From assembly GCF_050947875.1 (NCBI RefSeq), contig NC_134571.1, forward strand, positions 1,069,001 through 1,133,000: a stretch of DNA of 64,000 nt, written 5' to 3'. This DNA comes from Dermacentor variabilis (Eukaryota; Arthropoda; Arachnida; Ixodida; Ixodidae). Shown one piece after another: positions 43,431-54,502 of this stretch (the stretch's first letter is position 1; each line of letters opens with the position of its first letter). The position numbers and the translations under genes were made by a program. A model generated the notes under the pieces. That model was not told the origin of the DNA, did no database searches, and saw only the letters and a program-made list of their open reading frames with translations.

Positions 43431-44345
43431 AGTGTGAACTAACGCAGAGCCACTGTTGATTGACAGGTCTTCTTTGCAATTCCTAGAATTGTGAGGCTTC
43501 CTTGCGGCTGTCGTAGGCACTAGAGGGGTAACAGTGGTCTTTGCTGCTGGTGTAAAGCCCAATGGACGGTAGCCTTGATGTGTCGCAACAAGTTTGGAAA
43601 ATATGGATTGAGGTCTTTGTGCTGGCAAAGCAGCAATATAGTGACTGGGTAATGCGTGTTCTAAGGTTGTCAGTCACTATATATGTTGGAACCAAGTAGT
43701 CTCTAGTAATTATGATTGTTGTGTGAGTCGAGGCGTGTCGTGTTAGTCCAAGACATGTTCGTAGAGCCTGGCCTTGCAAACTTTCGAGAGTACGAATGTT
43801 TGCTTTACATATGTTCATCAAACTGGCAAGCTGTACCATAAAAAGCCCAGAAACAGTGCTCTGTTCAGCTGCAGCATGGACTGTACCAATTTGCCCCACG
43901 TTTTCCCGCACAGGAACCTCAGGATATGTACAATCTAAATTAGTCTCTGCTTCAGATAGATGCAGTGGGGGCTCCATGAAAGATCCCTGTCAATAATCAC
44001 ACCTAAAAAGCGGTGAGACTTGTGGTATTTGATAGCCTGGCCATTGAGAGAAACAGGGTATGGTGCCATTGGTTTGTGCATAAACACAATTTACATGCGT
44101 TTTTCGATGGACAGTCTAAGGCCTTGTTTGCGGAGATACGAAGACGTTAGGGTAGCTGCCTACTGAATTCTTGCGCACACTTGAAGATGAGTCACCACGG
44201 AAGACCAAAGACAGATATCATCAGTGTACATCGGTAGGTGAATTGTCTTGGGTAATATATCAGTGAGGCCAACCATAGTTAGGTTAAAGAGAACAGGGCT
44301 CAATACACTGCCTTGTGGGACGCCACCGTGACAACAAAATGACAA
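43431..44345 (-). pseudogene. I-group LINE, RT and C-terminal fragment
   Basis: On the minus strand 44345 onward reads the second half of a reverse transcriptase: GGVPQGSVLSPVLFNLTMVG and MYTDDICLWSS (catalytic YxDD, here YTDD). Then come HRFLGVIIDRDLSWSPH, LESLQGQALRTCLGLTRHAS and FTPAAKTTV. Several frame shifts and stops occur. Its orientation mirrors the plus-strand I-group piece at 7790-9170, on the opposite flank of the inverted repeat. Confidence 0.7.
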
Positions 44346-44624
44346 AGATGCTTAGCTATGACTAGGAGACAGTGTTTTTGTTCAACACCATGAAACTGAT
44401 ACAAAACTTATACAAGCTATACAAAACTGATATATGGAATACTGTATACATACTGATAACGCATAAACCATGGTGGGACATGAGTGCACCGCACAAGCGC
44501 ACCACAGATGAAACATTCCGCTCCATTTACGCCCAGTCAAGCCGGCAGAAAGGTGGGGGGTCTTCAGACATATATGACACCCCCCTCCCTACTTGGCACC
44601 CCAGGCCCACCGCCCCCCTCCTAC
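44346..44624. other. No gene seen
   Basis: AT-rich, then a C-rich block at about 44560-44625. No gene supported. The last four bases before the solo LTR (CGTT, 44625-44628) are its target duplication. Confidence 0.4.
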
Positions 44625-44628
44625 CGTT

Positions 44629-45198
44629 TGTGGCATTCTCACCTGTGCTCTTGGGACAAAGGAACGACGACACAGTAGCGCAAACAATCACAAGGGCATT
44701 TATTGCACCTATCGTAGACTAATGCCTGCTAGCCGAGCTGCTATCCACAAAACATGCCGATGGGTGTGTGACAAATCGAGGAAGTGCGACTCGCCATGAC
44801 TGGATAGTGAGCTAATATGTTCGCCCTATGCTGGACACTAACACCTAGTCATTTGTGCGTACGGTCTCGCAAACGGTGGCGCATTCGAACGATCGTATTC
44901 GTCCATTCCGGTATAAGCCTCGCGAGATGGTCTCTCAGAAGCATGGATTGGCACATGCGCACAATGTCCGCGCCGCTTGCCGATCCCGAGCCAAAGAGGA
45001 AGCCTTCTCCTTTTCGCGCCTGAGTAAGCTCGCCATTAGGTGGCGTTAGCAGAGCACCACTTACGTCACCTCTCGTACTACCCTGCAAGCATAGCGACCG
45101 CTGCCATAAAGCCACGCGGCGAAGCCAGATTACAGGAGACGGGAGCTATGCAGGAAAATAACATATCAGGGGACGTGTGAGAGTCTCGCTTCCCCACA
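44629..45198 (-). repeat. Solo LTR, copy A
   Basis: A 570-bp unit bounded by TGTGG and CCACA, flanked by CGTT at 44625-44628 and 45199-45202, a 4-bp duplication. On the minus strand it starts TGTGGGGAAGCGAGACTCTC and ends in TTGTCCCAAGAGCACAGGTG before the final bases. The related copy at 60846-61421 carries an AATAAA near the same end. No internal retroelement sequence is attached, so it is a recombined solo LTR. Confidence 0.85.
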
Positions 45199-45202
45199 CG
45201 TT

Positions 45203-45660
45203 ACTACGCCACAGTTTCTGCGGCATGGTGCGTTCGTCTAGTCACAATGCACAATGTGCATAAGTTTTGCATGTGCAAGAGATGTCCAAATCACAAACAT
45301 TCGACATCCTCTGGACGACCCTTGACTGCCGTGTACTAGTGGAACATATTATATATGTGAAGAAGACGTACGTCGTTTAATGTCTTAGATATTCGGTCTT
45401 TTGTGGTACACCCACTGGGTATTCGTGGTTTGCTGGGTCCTTAATAAGTCAAAGCAGCCACTTCTTTCCCATGTTCCTGGATGAAGTGTTGACGGGCCCA
45501 CGCACAGTGCCAAGGGCAGCAAAATGCACACTTTCTACGTAACGCTTTATCAGCACGTGTAGTACTGTGGTACACCTGTGTAGGTGTGTATGACCCTCAA
45601 ATGCCCTCTGCTTAAAAGAGTTCGTGCTGTCGTGAGTACTGTGAGAAACAAGCAACAGTT
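45203..45660. other. No gene seen
   Basis: Mixed composition, with no domain in any frame. The SINE array begins at its right edge. Confidence 0.4.
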
Positions 45661-45822
45661 GAGCAACATTTGTTTTACGTAGTAGTTCTGCGGAAACGCG
45701 CAAGGTGGAGAGAAGTAATGAATAAAGAGAAAATCAGACATCCACCCGATCGAAGCAATTGCTACAAAGGAAACCCATACAGGTTCCTCGAAAGAAAAGC
45801 CTCATAGTTGAAGAAAAATTCG

Positions 45823-45895
45823 TCCTGGTCCGGGACTCGAACCCGGGACCACCGCCTTTCCGGGGCAGCCGCTCTACCATCTGAGCTAACCAGGC
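45823..45895 (-). ncRNA. tRNA-like SINE head, unit 1
   Basis: 73 bases fold as a tRNA: acceptor GCCTGGT with ACCAGGA, D arm GCTC...GAGC, T arm CCGGG-TTCGAGT-CCCGG. A-box TAGCTCAGATGG and B-box GGTTCGAGTCC form a pol III promoter. The anticodon loop reads CCGGAAA, with C rather than U before the anticodon position, and the terminal acceptor pair is mismatched. This looks like a SINE head, not a working tRNA gene. Confidence 0.7.
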
Positions 45896-46089
45896 GGCTA
45901 GCAGATGGCAGGGCGAAGTTGAATTTGTCGACAACACGAAGCAAAGGCAAGTGTTTGACGTAGTAGTTCTGTGGAGAGAAGTAATGAATAAAGAGAAAAT
46001 CAGACATCCACCCGTTCGTAGCAATTGCTACAAAGGAAACCCATACGGGTTCCTCGAAAGAAAAGCCTCATAGTTGAAGAAAAATTCGT

Positions 46090-46162
46090 CCTGGTCCGGG
46101 ACTCGAACCCGGGACCACCGCCTTTCCGGGGCAGCCGCTCTACCATCTGAGCTAACCAGGCG
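46090..46162 (-). ncRNA. tRNA-like SINE head, unit 2
   Basis: Same 73-base structure and pol III boxes as unit 1, identical by eye. Confidence 0.7.
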
Positions 46163-46369
46163 GCTAGCAGATGGCAGGGCGAAGTCGAATTTGTCGACAA
46201 CACGAAGCAAAGGCAAGTGTTTGACGTAGTAGTTCTGCGGAAACGCGCAAGGTGGAGAGAAGTAATGAATAAAGAGAAAATCAGACATCCACCCGTTCGT
46301 AGCAATTGCTACAAAGGAAACCCATACGGGTTCCTCGAAAGAAAAGCCTCATAGTTGAAGAAAAATTCG

Positions 46370-46442
46370 TCCTGGTCCGCGACTCGAACCCGGGACCACC
46401 GCCTTTCCGGGGCAGCCGCTCTACCATCTGAGCTAACCAGGC
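46370..46442 (-). ncRNA. tRNA-like SINE head, unit 3
   Basis: Same structure, with one change in the T-arm/acceptor junction (plus-strand GGTCCGCGACTC instead of GGTCCGGGACTC) that weakens pairing. Followed directly by a duplicated CTAACCAGGCGG. Confidence 0.65.
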
Positions 46443-46485
46443 GGCTAACCAGGCGGGTGGATGTCTGATTTTCTCTTTATTCAAC

Positions 46486-48480
46486 ATTTGTTTTAATATG
46501 CACAAAAGCAAGTTGTTGCTGAACACGAAGTTCTAGAACTAGGATTATGAATTCTTGAATAATGTACATTCTACGTGCTGCGAATGCACCATGCACTGTC
46601 AAAAGCAGGAATCACTGACCTGCAAGGTATTGATTGTACATATTTTGAAATGCATCGGTTTCCGCCTGCGATGGCACGTTAGCACGACTCCATCGAAGAG
46701 TGCAAAATTTCTCGTGGATATTCCTTCGTCCGTTGCCATTGCCATGGTGCAGTACATTGCGTGCAGTGTTGCATGCACATTCATTTCATGAGTTTAGTTC
46801 CTCCTGTCTCGCCTGGCCACAGCAACATGGGGGAGAGCACAGTCCAGATAACACAGCGCAACAAAGTACAGAGACTAACCTTTGCCACAGTATGAAACCT
46901 ACGGAGCAACATATGTGAGTGCGCAAAACCTTACGAAAGCTGCCATTGTGGTCCAAAAGCATGGCCACTACAGCAAAGAAGCAGAAACTACCACGTCACT
47001 TACTCGACACTTTTCTCCTAGAGCCACTCCTTAGTTTTTTTTTTCCTTCCTCCATGGAGCCCCAGGTCGTTTTTCATCTCTGTCATTTTTCCACAATGTG
47101 GCTACTTTATTGGCTAGATTTCCGTCTCCGGCCAAAGTTGGCGATTTTTTTGGCTACTTTTTATATTTTGGACCTGGCAACTCTGATTACATATGTATGG
47201 TGGCGAGATTCTAGCTACCATAACGTATGCTCGCACAGTTTTGGCAGAAAATTAGCTCCGGCGCTCTAGCTGTGTCCACAACGTTGCCACTGAGGCAGAG
47301 ATTCCCGGAGACTGAGCTAAGCACCACGCACAAACTGGAGGATTAGGCACGGGAAGGCACCTCGACCCCAACAGGCATGCCTCACAATTATATCGTGGTT
47401 ATCGCATGCGAAATCCCAGAATTACTTTTTTTTTAAATATTGCATTCAGCGAAATGTGTCTTACTGTGCACAGAATCTCATCGGTATTTGTCCATTATGA
47501 GAAACATGTATTATGAGAAACAGCATATTTACAATCAACATTTAATGTTGTAATGTAATTCAACGTAAAGACATTGCAGGGCTAGTAACAGCTGTTGTAG
47601 CAAATGCCACTGCCACAATGGCCATGGGCCAATTTCTCATGTCGTGGTACAACCTTACAAACCCAGGACAACCCAAATGGCATTTTACAAGTGCACTAGC
47701 AAAAAAAAGAGGGGGAAGGGGGTGCTTTTTAGCATGCATAACAGCTGTGAAATGTCACTCAAACTTTTAGAATCAAACAGAGCAAACGTACAATCATCTT
47801 TAATTAGTCTTTTATTGCACAAGGCGTAAATTAGCATTGGGAACGCAAAGCAGAAGCTTGCAATACAGTACACATCTGTTGACTGAAGTTGGCCATATAT
47901 ACACTGGTATTTTGGTGATCTCGGGTTGGGCATTTGGCCAGGGAAACCATACGTGTTACTGCTGCTATTTGGTTGTTCTTTGACTGGCAATATTGATGAG
48001 CAACCTGAAACACTGTGAAAAGTTATGGGTGCACGCTACTGTCCTTATGAGGTAGCCAATAACTATACATCTAAAATGACGTCACCGGCAACTGTGCTTG
48101 GAACAGCATGGGGAAGCTCCATTTCTCAAGAAAAGACAGTCAACAGCTGACTTGGCTCTTGAGGCACCATCAAAATGTTCCCCAGCATGATTTTTTTTTC
48201 CAATGCGTAATAATCGACTAGAAAAAGCATATTTACAATCAAAAGTGACCGTACTCTGCATTAAGCAAATGTTCATTTTTATGGCAACATATACAAGAAA
48301 CTAGACACCTAGCATCACTAAAAGAATTTTCAAATGAGCCATCTTTGCAACATCAACAGTTTTGTTGTTTCTGTCAAACCACAGAAGCCTGCTCATGTAG
48401 CTTTCTCTAAAAAGAATGAGAAAAGGAAATCTACCTACTGGGTGTTTATTTGTGTTTTTATTTATAAAGAACTTTTAAAA
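46486..48480. other. No gene seen
   Basis: No frame has recognisable domains. The 116-codon frame 46919-47269 is hydrophobic and crosses T-rich runs; I do not accept it as a gene. Confidence 0.4.
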
Positions 48481-48482
48481 TT

Positions 48483-49042
48483 ACCTGTGGCAGATATCAC
48501 AATTCCAGTACTTGAACTGGATTACTTGAAAAGGTGGATACTCCTTACCTGTGAAACTGAAATGTGTAATAAAAAAAATGCACAAATTACCTCTTTAATT
48601 ATTTATCATATGGCACATATTGTAGCCAGTGAGTTCCCATGGCGTGTTCAATGGAAAAGAATTTTCAGGATGACCCGAGTTCGGAGATACTCATTACCAC
48701 TGCAGGCGGCGAAATACATGGGTATTTCAGTTACTTTCATGCTTCACTACATAAAATGGCTTTTGTTGGAAGTGTAACTAGAACAATCGTACATTTGTGA
48801 TGGCAGTTTGATGGCATGTATCTCGAAACCCTTGTCATCTTCAGAATTCATTCTAATTGGATATGCCTTGCAAACACGTCAGCTACAATTTGTGTGATGA
48901 AACATGTTCTACAAAAAATTTGTTAAACCTTAGTGATATTTTCTTAATTAGTGAAATATGCATCTTAATTTCTCATGCATGTAATGACCGTCCTGTTGAG
49001 TAATCCAGTTCAAGGACTACAATTATGCTGTCTGCCACAGGT
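48483..49042. repeat. Inverted-repeat (MITE-like) element
   Basis: ACCTGTGGCAGATATCACAA with the following bases to 48527 and its reverse complement at 48999-49042 (GCTGTCTGCCACAGGT at its end) form 45-bp arms about 470 bp apart, roughly 85 per cent matched. The open frame 48334-48777 runs across one arm and is not a gene. Outer borders are uncertain. Confidence 0.6.
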
Positions 49043-49237
49043 GTTTTTTCAAAAATCTGTATACAGTCTAAAGAAGAAAAAAAAATAAAAATCCGCCTCC
49101 ATTCCACCTTGTGAAAGTGGATGTACAGCGAAGCTGGTGTGGATGTTAGGCAAGCGCCACCACCTCAACTGACGTTAGACGATGCTACACAAGCACCACC
49201 ACAAGCAATGTACATCATGCGTGCATACGGAAGTGTA

Positions 49238-49700
49238 GCATACATCCGAATTCTTCCAGGCCATTTGCCGAGCGCAAGTGCCTTATTGAACTAAATTAAT
49301 GTTTAAAAGTAAACTGCATCAGAACGACTTACACACAAGCTACAGCCATGATAATTTTGGATTGTTATTTGAATATACTAGAAAACATACATTTGTTATG
49401 CAGGAACTGAAAGACAAAGCCCGTTTCCAGCTGCCGTTTGAGGTTCGAATGACCGCTAGGTGGTAGTACCATTAGCACAGCATACATTCTCATTTCTGTA
49501 GGCCCTCTGCCTAGCTGAAGTGCGTTATTGAAGTAACTGAATTTCTCAAAGTAAAATGCATAAAAAAATTCATAAAGTAAGACTTACACACAACCTGCAG
49601 ACATGATATCATCAGATTGTAATTCGAGTATACGAGAAAACGTAATTCTATCACACGGAAACCCAAACACAAAGCCTTCCAGCTGCCATTCGTTTTTGGG
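49238..49700. repeat. Two diverged tandem copies, about 240-bp unit
   Basis: 49238-49448 and 49480-49700 align throughout: GCATACAT...CCAGGCC/TAGGCCC, then AAGTAAA, GACTTACACACAA, CAGCCATGATA/CAGACATGATA, TATACTAGAAAAC/TATACGAGAAAAC, CCAGCTGCC, and GGTTCG/TTTTTGG. Divergence is appreciable, so the duplication is old. Confidence 0.65.
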
Positions 49701-50932
49701 TGAGCGCACCATGAAAAATCCCGACCAACTAGAGGCTAACAGCTTCGCTGTAAAGGACACCCCATATGGTTCAAATAAAGGTAGAGTGTGTTACATTGTG
49801 TGCGCAGTCAGATTTAAAAGATGAAAAAGCTGTATTATCTGAAATTGCATAAGCACAGAAAGACGGAGCTCAGGAACAAATCCCAGCCTGAAGGTTTGGT
49901 TTGTCACATTTACTATGCCACCAATATTGGATTAATTTGTGTGTGCACTATAACCGCACATGTCTGAAAGCAGGCACAAAGTTGTGTGTGAGCAGTCTCC
50001 TCAACCTTTCCAAGGGCACAGGTTTGAATTCTGTTGGACAGCTGAGTGGCCAATCCTCTCAGGCTTCACATACCAAAATCTCCAAAGGTGTAGGTAGGGT
50101 TAGCAACAAACATACTTAACTGTTAAAAGTTCATTTCATTATACAGCCTTCTAAAAACCATCAAAAAGATAAAATTTAAATGCAATTGCTTTTATGCAGG
50201 ATAATTGCCAAAAAACATTTGCTGGGAAGACAGTACAAACGCTATGACAATATAATGCCAGTTTTTAGTGCACGACAGTGCAATACCCTGAACAACATTG
50301 AAAATGCATGACTGTTACAAAGAAGTGCTGTCTGAGGAGAATGTGTAGCTGATTTGCATTAAAATCCAAAGCAACAAATGATGATACCAAAATGAGGCCA
50401 ACTAGTAAATTCTGAGAACACTTGCTGCCAAGAAATTACATGCACCCTAGATAGCAATGCTGATTGCACGTGTGACTGTCACTTCTAGCAGTAAATGAGG
50501 AAGTGATATGCATACTTCTACAATGCGCCACAAACGTCTTACCCCTAAAATACTCGCCTTTCCATAACACACTTCTCCTGTAGCTCTATGAGGCTCTTAA
50601 CACAAGTTAAATGTCTCTATAATAAAATGTTAGCATATTAAACAACACACAAAAACCTAGAGAAACCTCGACACTTGAAGCAACACTTTAAAAGCAGTGT
50701 GAATACAAAAAAGAAGTTTTTCCTGAGACTTGATAAATATGATAGCACTCAGACAATTACTTCAAAAATGATGTTCCACAATTTTCAGCAACAAAAGATC
50801 ACGTCTAACTGGCATTGAGAAATAGCATCAGAAAACACAATTTAAGATATTAACTTTTTTGGCAAACACTACACTAATTAGGCACAAACCGTTGGTGAAT
50901 GTCTGGTCTGATTACTTCATTTCAGCCATCTA
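49701..50932. other. No gene seen
   Basis: AT-rich region without a supported gene or RNA. Confidence 0.4.
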
Positions 50933-50974
50933 CAGTCGAACCTCTATATAACGAACATAGATATAACAAATTAT

Positions 50975-51180
50975 CAAAAAAATTATGGTGTTTTATGTGC
51001 CAAAACCACAATCTGATTATGAGGCACGCCGTAGTTGGGGATTCCGGAAATTTGGGCCACCTTGGTTTCTTTAATGTGCACCTAAATCTAAGTACCACAG
51101 ATGTTTTTGCATTTCGCCTCCATCGAGATGCGGCCACCGTGGCCGGAATTCGATCCCACAACCTCGTGTTTACCAGCCCA
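50975..51180 (-). repeat. SINE with 14-bp target duplication
   Basis: Reverse copy of the SINE type at 541-775. The tail AAAAAAATTATGG is on the left, the tRNA-like head (GATCCCACAACCTCG and onward) on the right, partly kept. ATATAACAAATTAT occurs at 50961-50974 and again at 51181-51194, a 14-bp target-site duplication. Confidence 0.85.
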
Positions 51181-51780
51181 ATATAACAAATTATTGAATG
51201 TAAAGAAGTAGATCTAAAATTTTGTTGATTACTCTTTAATTCAATGGAGTAATCTCCTTACTATAATGAAATCGAAAATGCAGGATCCGTCATTCCCACG
51301 GCATTCCCTGACTTTTACACCGGGCGGCCATAGCTATGTCCCACCTCACTCATGCAATGACTCAATTATTGTCTACTTCCGGTTGATTTAAGTAGACTGT
51401 GTTCCCGTATATCTTTCAAGCACAGTTTTTCTCATTATCAAACATTAAAGGCGAACTTCGCATGCTGACACAATGCGCAATGTTCGCTGACATTCGCCAC
51501 ATGAAGCGGCAAGACGGATGCCTTCGCGAGTGTACATGCAGTTTGCAAAGTAGCTGTTTCCGGTATTATTCCGGTTTGATAATAGCCTAACAACATGCAA
51601 ATATCTAACACATACGTTTACAGTTATCTCTACATTACAGCTACAAGATTTACTTGTAGCTGTCAGCAGTAAAAACAAGCGCTGCCACAGCTAGGCTAGG
51701 GTTGCTAGTAACTTATAAGTGTGGTGAAATGGGCTATTTGTAATGTTCCCTTAACGCTAGAATATAAAGAAAAAGATACA

Positions 51781-51860
51781 CTCACAGTGGGAATCGAACC
51801 CACACTTTCCGAGCCGAAGGCACAGACAATACCAGTACACTAAAGTCTAACTCAGGATGG
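51781..51860 (-). repeat. tRNA-like remnant (SINE head)
   Basis: The minus strand has a T arm GTGGGTTCGATTCCCAC with a perfect B-box (GGTTCGATTCC) and an A-box-like TTAGTGTACTGG about 50 bases upstream. The acceptor arms do not pair. Not a functional tRNA gene. Confidence 0.45.
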
Positions 51861-52249
51861 TGATTCTTTGGCGGACATTTCCCATGTTGCAAGGCAGGTT
51901 CAATTGTCTTCACAGTGCTTTAGTTCTTTACTTCTTAGGATATTTTTCTACTACCATTCTAGCCAAATTATACACATACCTTGGCTCTCTGATAAATGTG
52001 GAACCTGTGCTGGCCACTAAAGCGCTTTTCTTTTCAAAATTGCAAGTGAAGCATGTAGTAGCTGCAGTTTACTTCCAGCAGGCACCTGCAGTGTAACACA
52101 AGCATAGCACAGCGCTGGTACTAATTCATGTTCCTGCCATCAAAGAAGACATCACTGTACTTATTTGGATATGTTGGACATATTGAATATTGGACATAAT
52201 GAAGGTATTTTTGTGGCCAGTCCAACTTCGTTATAATGAGGTTCGACCG

Positions 52250-54230
52250 CATGTGGGCTCTCAAAACACATATGAGGGTTGGATGAAAAGCTCTGTACTC
52301 TTGCGCGACACTTTCTTTTTTCCAGAAATATGGAATGAGTGTGGCAAGAGCATTCCTTCGACACTCTCTTGCGACAAAAGGCTTTAGACTCTGCTTTCTA
52401 TTCTACCGCCCTGCCCCACCCTTGAGGCCACTACATGTTTTTCATAGTTGAAGTTGCACTCTGCCTGTTTGTACCGTGGTTGTGGCATGACCTCAACAGA
52501 ACTGGGCCATCTAAACTCAGAAGGTCTAAAGAGATCTAGCCACCATGACTATAAGTGCATAGCATATGCATGCCGTATGTAAGAAGCCTCCTTTGGTAAA
52601 TTGCTACTGCACTTTTCTTGACTAATGAAAAAAAAAAAAAAGAGCCGAAATGGTCCATCCAATTTGAACAGCAAGTTACAACGGGTCCGTGCTCATGCTG
52701 TGGAAATATGTTCAATTCCAAATGCACACTGCAGCGTCACCCCTGCATCACGAGCAGCAGCTGCTGCTGAACATTGTGGATGATCACAAGTAGCTGAATT
52801 ATTTTGGAAAGCACCATTGAAATCAGTGAGCAATGTTCTGACTATCATCTAATCTAGGAATGATCGAGCATATTTGGTGCCATTCTACCTTGGCCCACTT
52901 TAAACAAATCAACCCATTTTACACACATTAGAAATATTTTCAGCATTTGTGGCAGGCTAAACAACTGGGAGATATCCTAACCTGAGCCTTGCTGGCTGAG
53001 CACTATTCCAAAATTAGGAAAGCAGATTCTACTGTCATTCCTCAGGTTTAATATCATTGACTTTCATTAGCTCAAACTTTTTAGCATCCTTAAATGTACC
53101 ACACACACACACAACAGGGACAGGAGCAGACATACGGCGCTGTGTTTTTACTCTTTTCTGTCTTGTACCCCTGCACTATATGTTTAATTACATGTCACAA
53201 AGCATTCCAATACAATCATAATAAACTAGCTTTTACTTAAGCATATTCTGCTTGGGATCCAAGAAATTACATTCCATTAAGCTGTACGAAATTGAGATGC
53301 TTATTCCATACTTTGTAATTATTGCTGTACTGCCAGTGTTTCTCACTTTGAGGCTATCCTGTCACTGCACCGTAACTGTTCTCTTATGTCTGTTCCATGA
53401 AATCTATTTACACCACTCCAGTTCTGAAAAATTAGCTCCTACTTGAGCCAACTTATTTCCCCATAAAGCCAATGTCTGTAGACCCGTGTTGCACTTTGGC
53501 TGCATGGAATGCGAGTCAAAAATGTTCCTTGTTCCACTCCTGTCTACAGTGGCTTTCAATAAACTCTTTTAAGTGGATCTTTCTCATAAAGAACAGGTCC
53601 CATTGCTAGGGCCCTAGTACGTGTTTAGATGGATAAAATAAAAAGTGGAACGGGGAGGGTAACTTGCTGTTGATCACATAAGTAGCCTGTGACCACTCTG
53701 TCTAAGCTTATTGTATGGCATCTAAGTGATGAGACCAGTAGCACAGTAAATTGTTTTTTTTTGCAAGCATGCATAACTTTGACAAGAAATGTGCTATTGA
53801 TACACACTGTAAAATATTCAGAGTGCCTCTTTCTGTTTTGCCACACCCATCTCATCACCGATCTCGTGTTGTTATAGAAACATCATTACAGACCTCAGTG
53901 AAGAGGGTTGCAGCAAGAAAAACTCTGGTCTGGCTCTTTCCGCACCAGAAAAAGTTTCATCCAACCCTCAATATAGCAACAATTGTACTCATAAATTTGA
54001 CATACTTTGTACAACAACCTTTAGGCATTGCAGTATTATATACTTTTGCACAAAATATAAAATGAGAAAGGTCACTGGATGATACATGCAGAAAAAGATT
54101 CCAAGGTGCAGGATGTGGGCTCATTTTTATCAAGTGGCATCCATGCACTATTCCAGCACAAGAGGTTAGCACTAGACAAGATGCGGACTACCCATTGCCT
54201 TTTCCCATACTGACCATGTGTTTTCCTTCG
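52250..54230. other. No gene seen
   Basis: AT-rich, with an A-run at about 52628, a CA microsatellite near 53101 and no supported gene. Confidence 0.4.
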
Positions 54231-54234
54231 TACA

Positions 54235-54499
54235 GAGACAGTGCTCTATGGCAAGTTTCGGTACTGCTGGCTTATTTGTGCACTGCAGGTGCGTGACATG
54301 TCACGTCACTGGCATGCCGAGAAGAGAGAGCTGCTGCTGTTCTCTCATTTCAGCTACATTTATGGTGCAACACTTACGATCGTCACTGTGCTTGCCTGTT
54401 TTCAACGGTCAGGGGACCCATCTCAGTTGCACTGTGCTAAAATGAAGGAAGTGCTTGCACTCACATCTCTCAAGGACCACGACTGGTTCAGCTCGCTAC
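54235..54499 (+). CDS. Candidate internal exon, membrane protein of unknown type
   Basis: The frame through 54241 (ETVLYGKFRYCWLICALQ, then RDMSRHWHAEKRELLLF, SYIYGATLTIVTVLACFQR, and KMKEVLALTSLKDHDWFSS) has balanced composition and two hydrophobic segments. It is more GC-rich than its flanks. It is preceded by a pyrimidine-rich TTTTCCTTCGTACAG, a good splice acceptor, and ends at CTACAA/GTATGC, a possible donor, near 54502. I do not recognise the protein and found no partner exon in the window. It could be chance. Confidence 0.4.
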
Positions 54500-54502
54500 A
54501 AG

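Larger units (their letters stand above)
45670..46485 (-). repeat. Tandem array of three Ruka-like SINE units
   Basis: Three near-identical units repeat: AGAAGTAATGAATAAAGAGA starts at 45711, 45977 and 46258 (spacings 266 and 281; the difference is a 15-base CGGAAACGCGCAAGG present or absent). Each holds a tRNA-like head on the minus strand and a body ending in CTTTATTCATTACTTCT. The array ends with a reversed copy of the unit end (GGGTGGATGTCTGATTTTCT, about 46455-46474), producing a fold-back. It resembles the tick SINE family I know as Ruka; the name is from memory. Confidence 0.8.
50933..52249. repeat. Pogo/Tigger-type TIR MITE with inserted SINE
   Basis: The left end CAGTCGAACCTCTATATAAC (50933) and right end GTTATAATGAGGTTCGACCG (to 52249) are inverted repeats of the CAGT...GTTCGAC type common for pogo/Tigger elements. 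Left flank TA fits the usual target; the right flank is decayed. The interior holds the SINE at 50975-51180 and a tRNA-like remnant at about 51781-51860, and no transposase. Confidence 0.6.

Noticed and set aside
45823..46442. Three functional tRNA genes
   Set aside because: Acceptor mismatch, a C before the anticodon, and repeated SINE body sequence downstream identify them as SINE heads.
45449..46526. Overlapping minus-strand ORFs with repeated LVSSDGRAAAPERRWSRVR-type peptides
   Set aside because: They are translations of the tRNA-like SINE heads in the tandem array; the peptide is read from A-box, B-box and stem sequences.
46919..47269. 116-codon hydrophobic ORF as a membrane protein
   Set aside because: Crosses T-runs that account for its hydrophobicity; no family resemblance, and no splice or promoter context.
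48334..48777. 147-codon plus-strand ORF
   Set aside because: It runs through an arm of an inverted-repeat element (48483-48527) and is AT-rich without domain signal.
51781..51860. Functional tRNA gene
   Set aside because: B-box and T arm are good, but acceptor arms do not pair and the D arm is poor.
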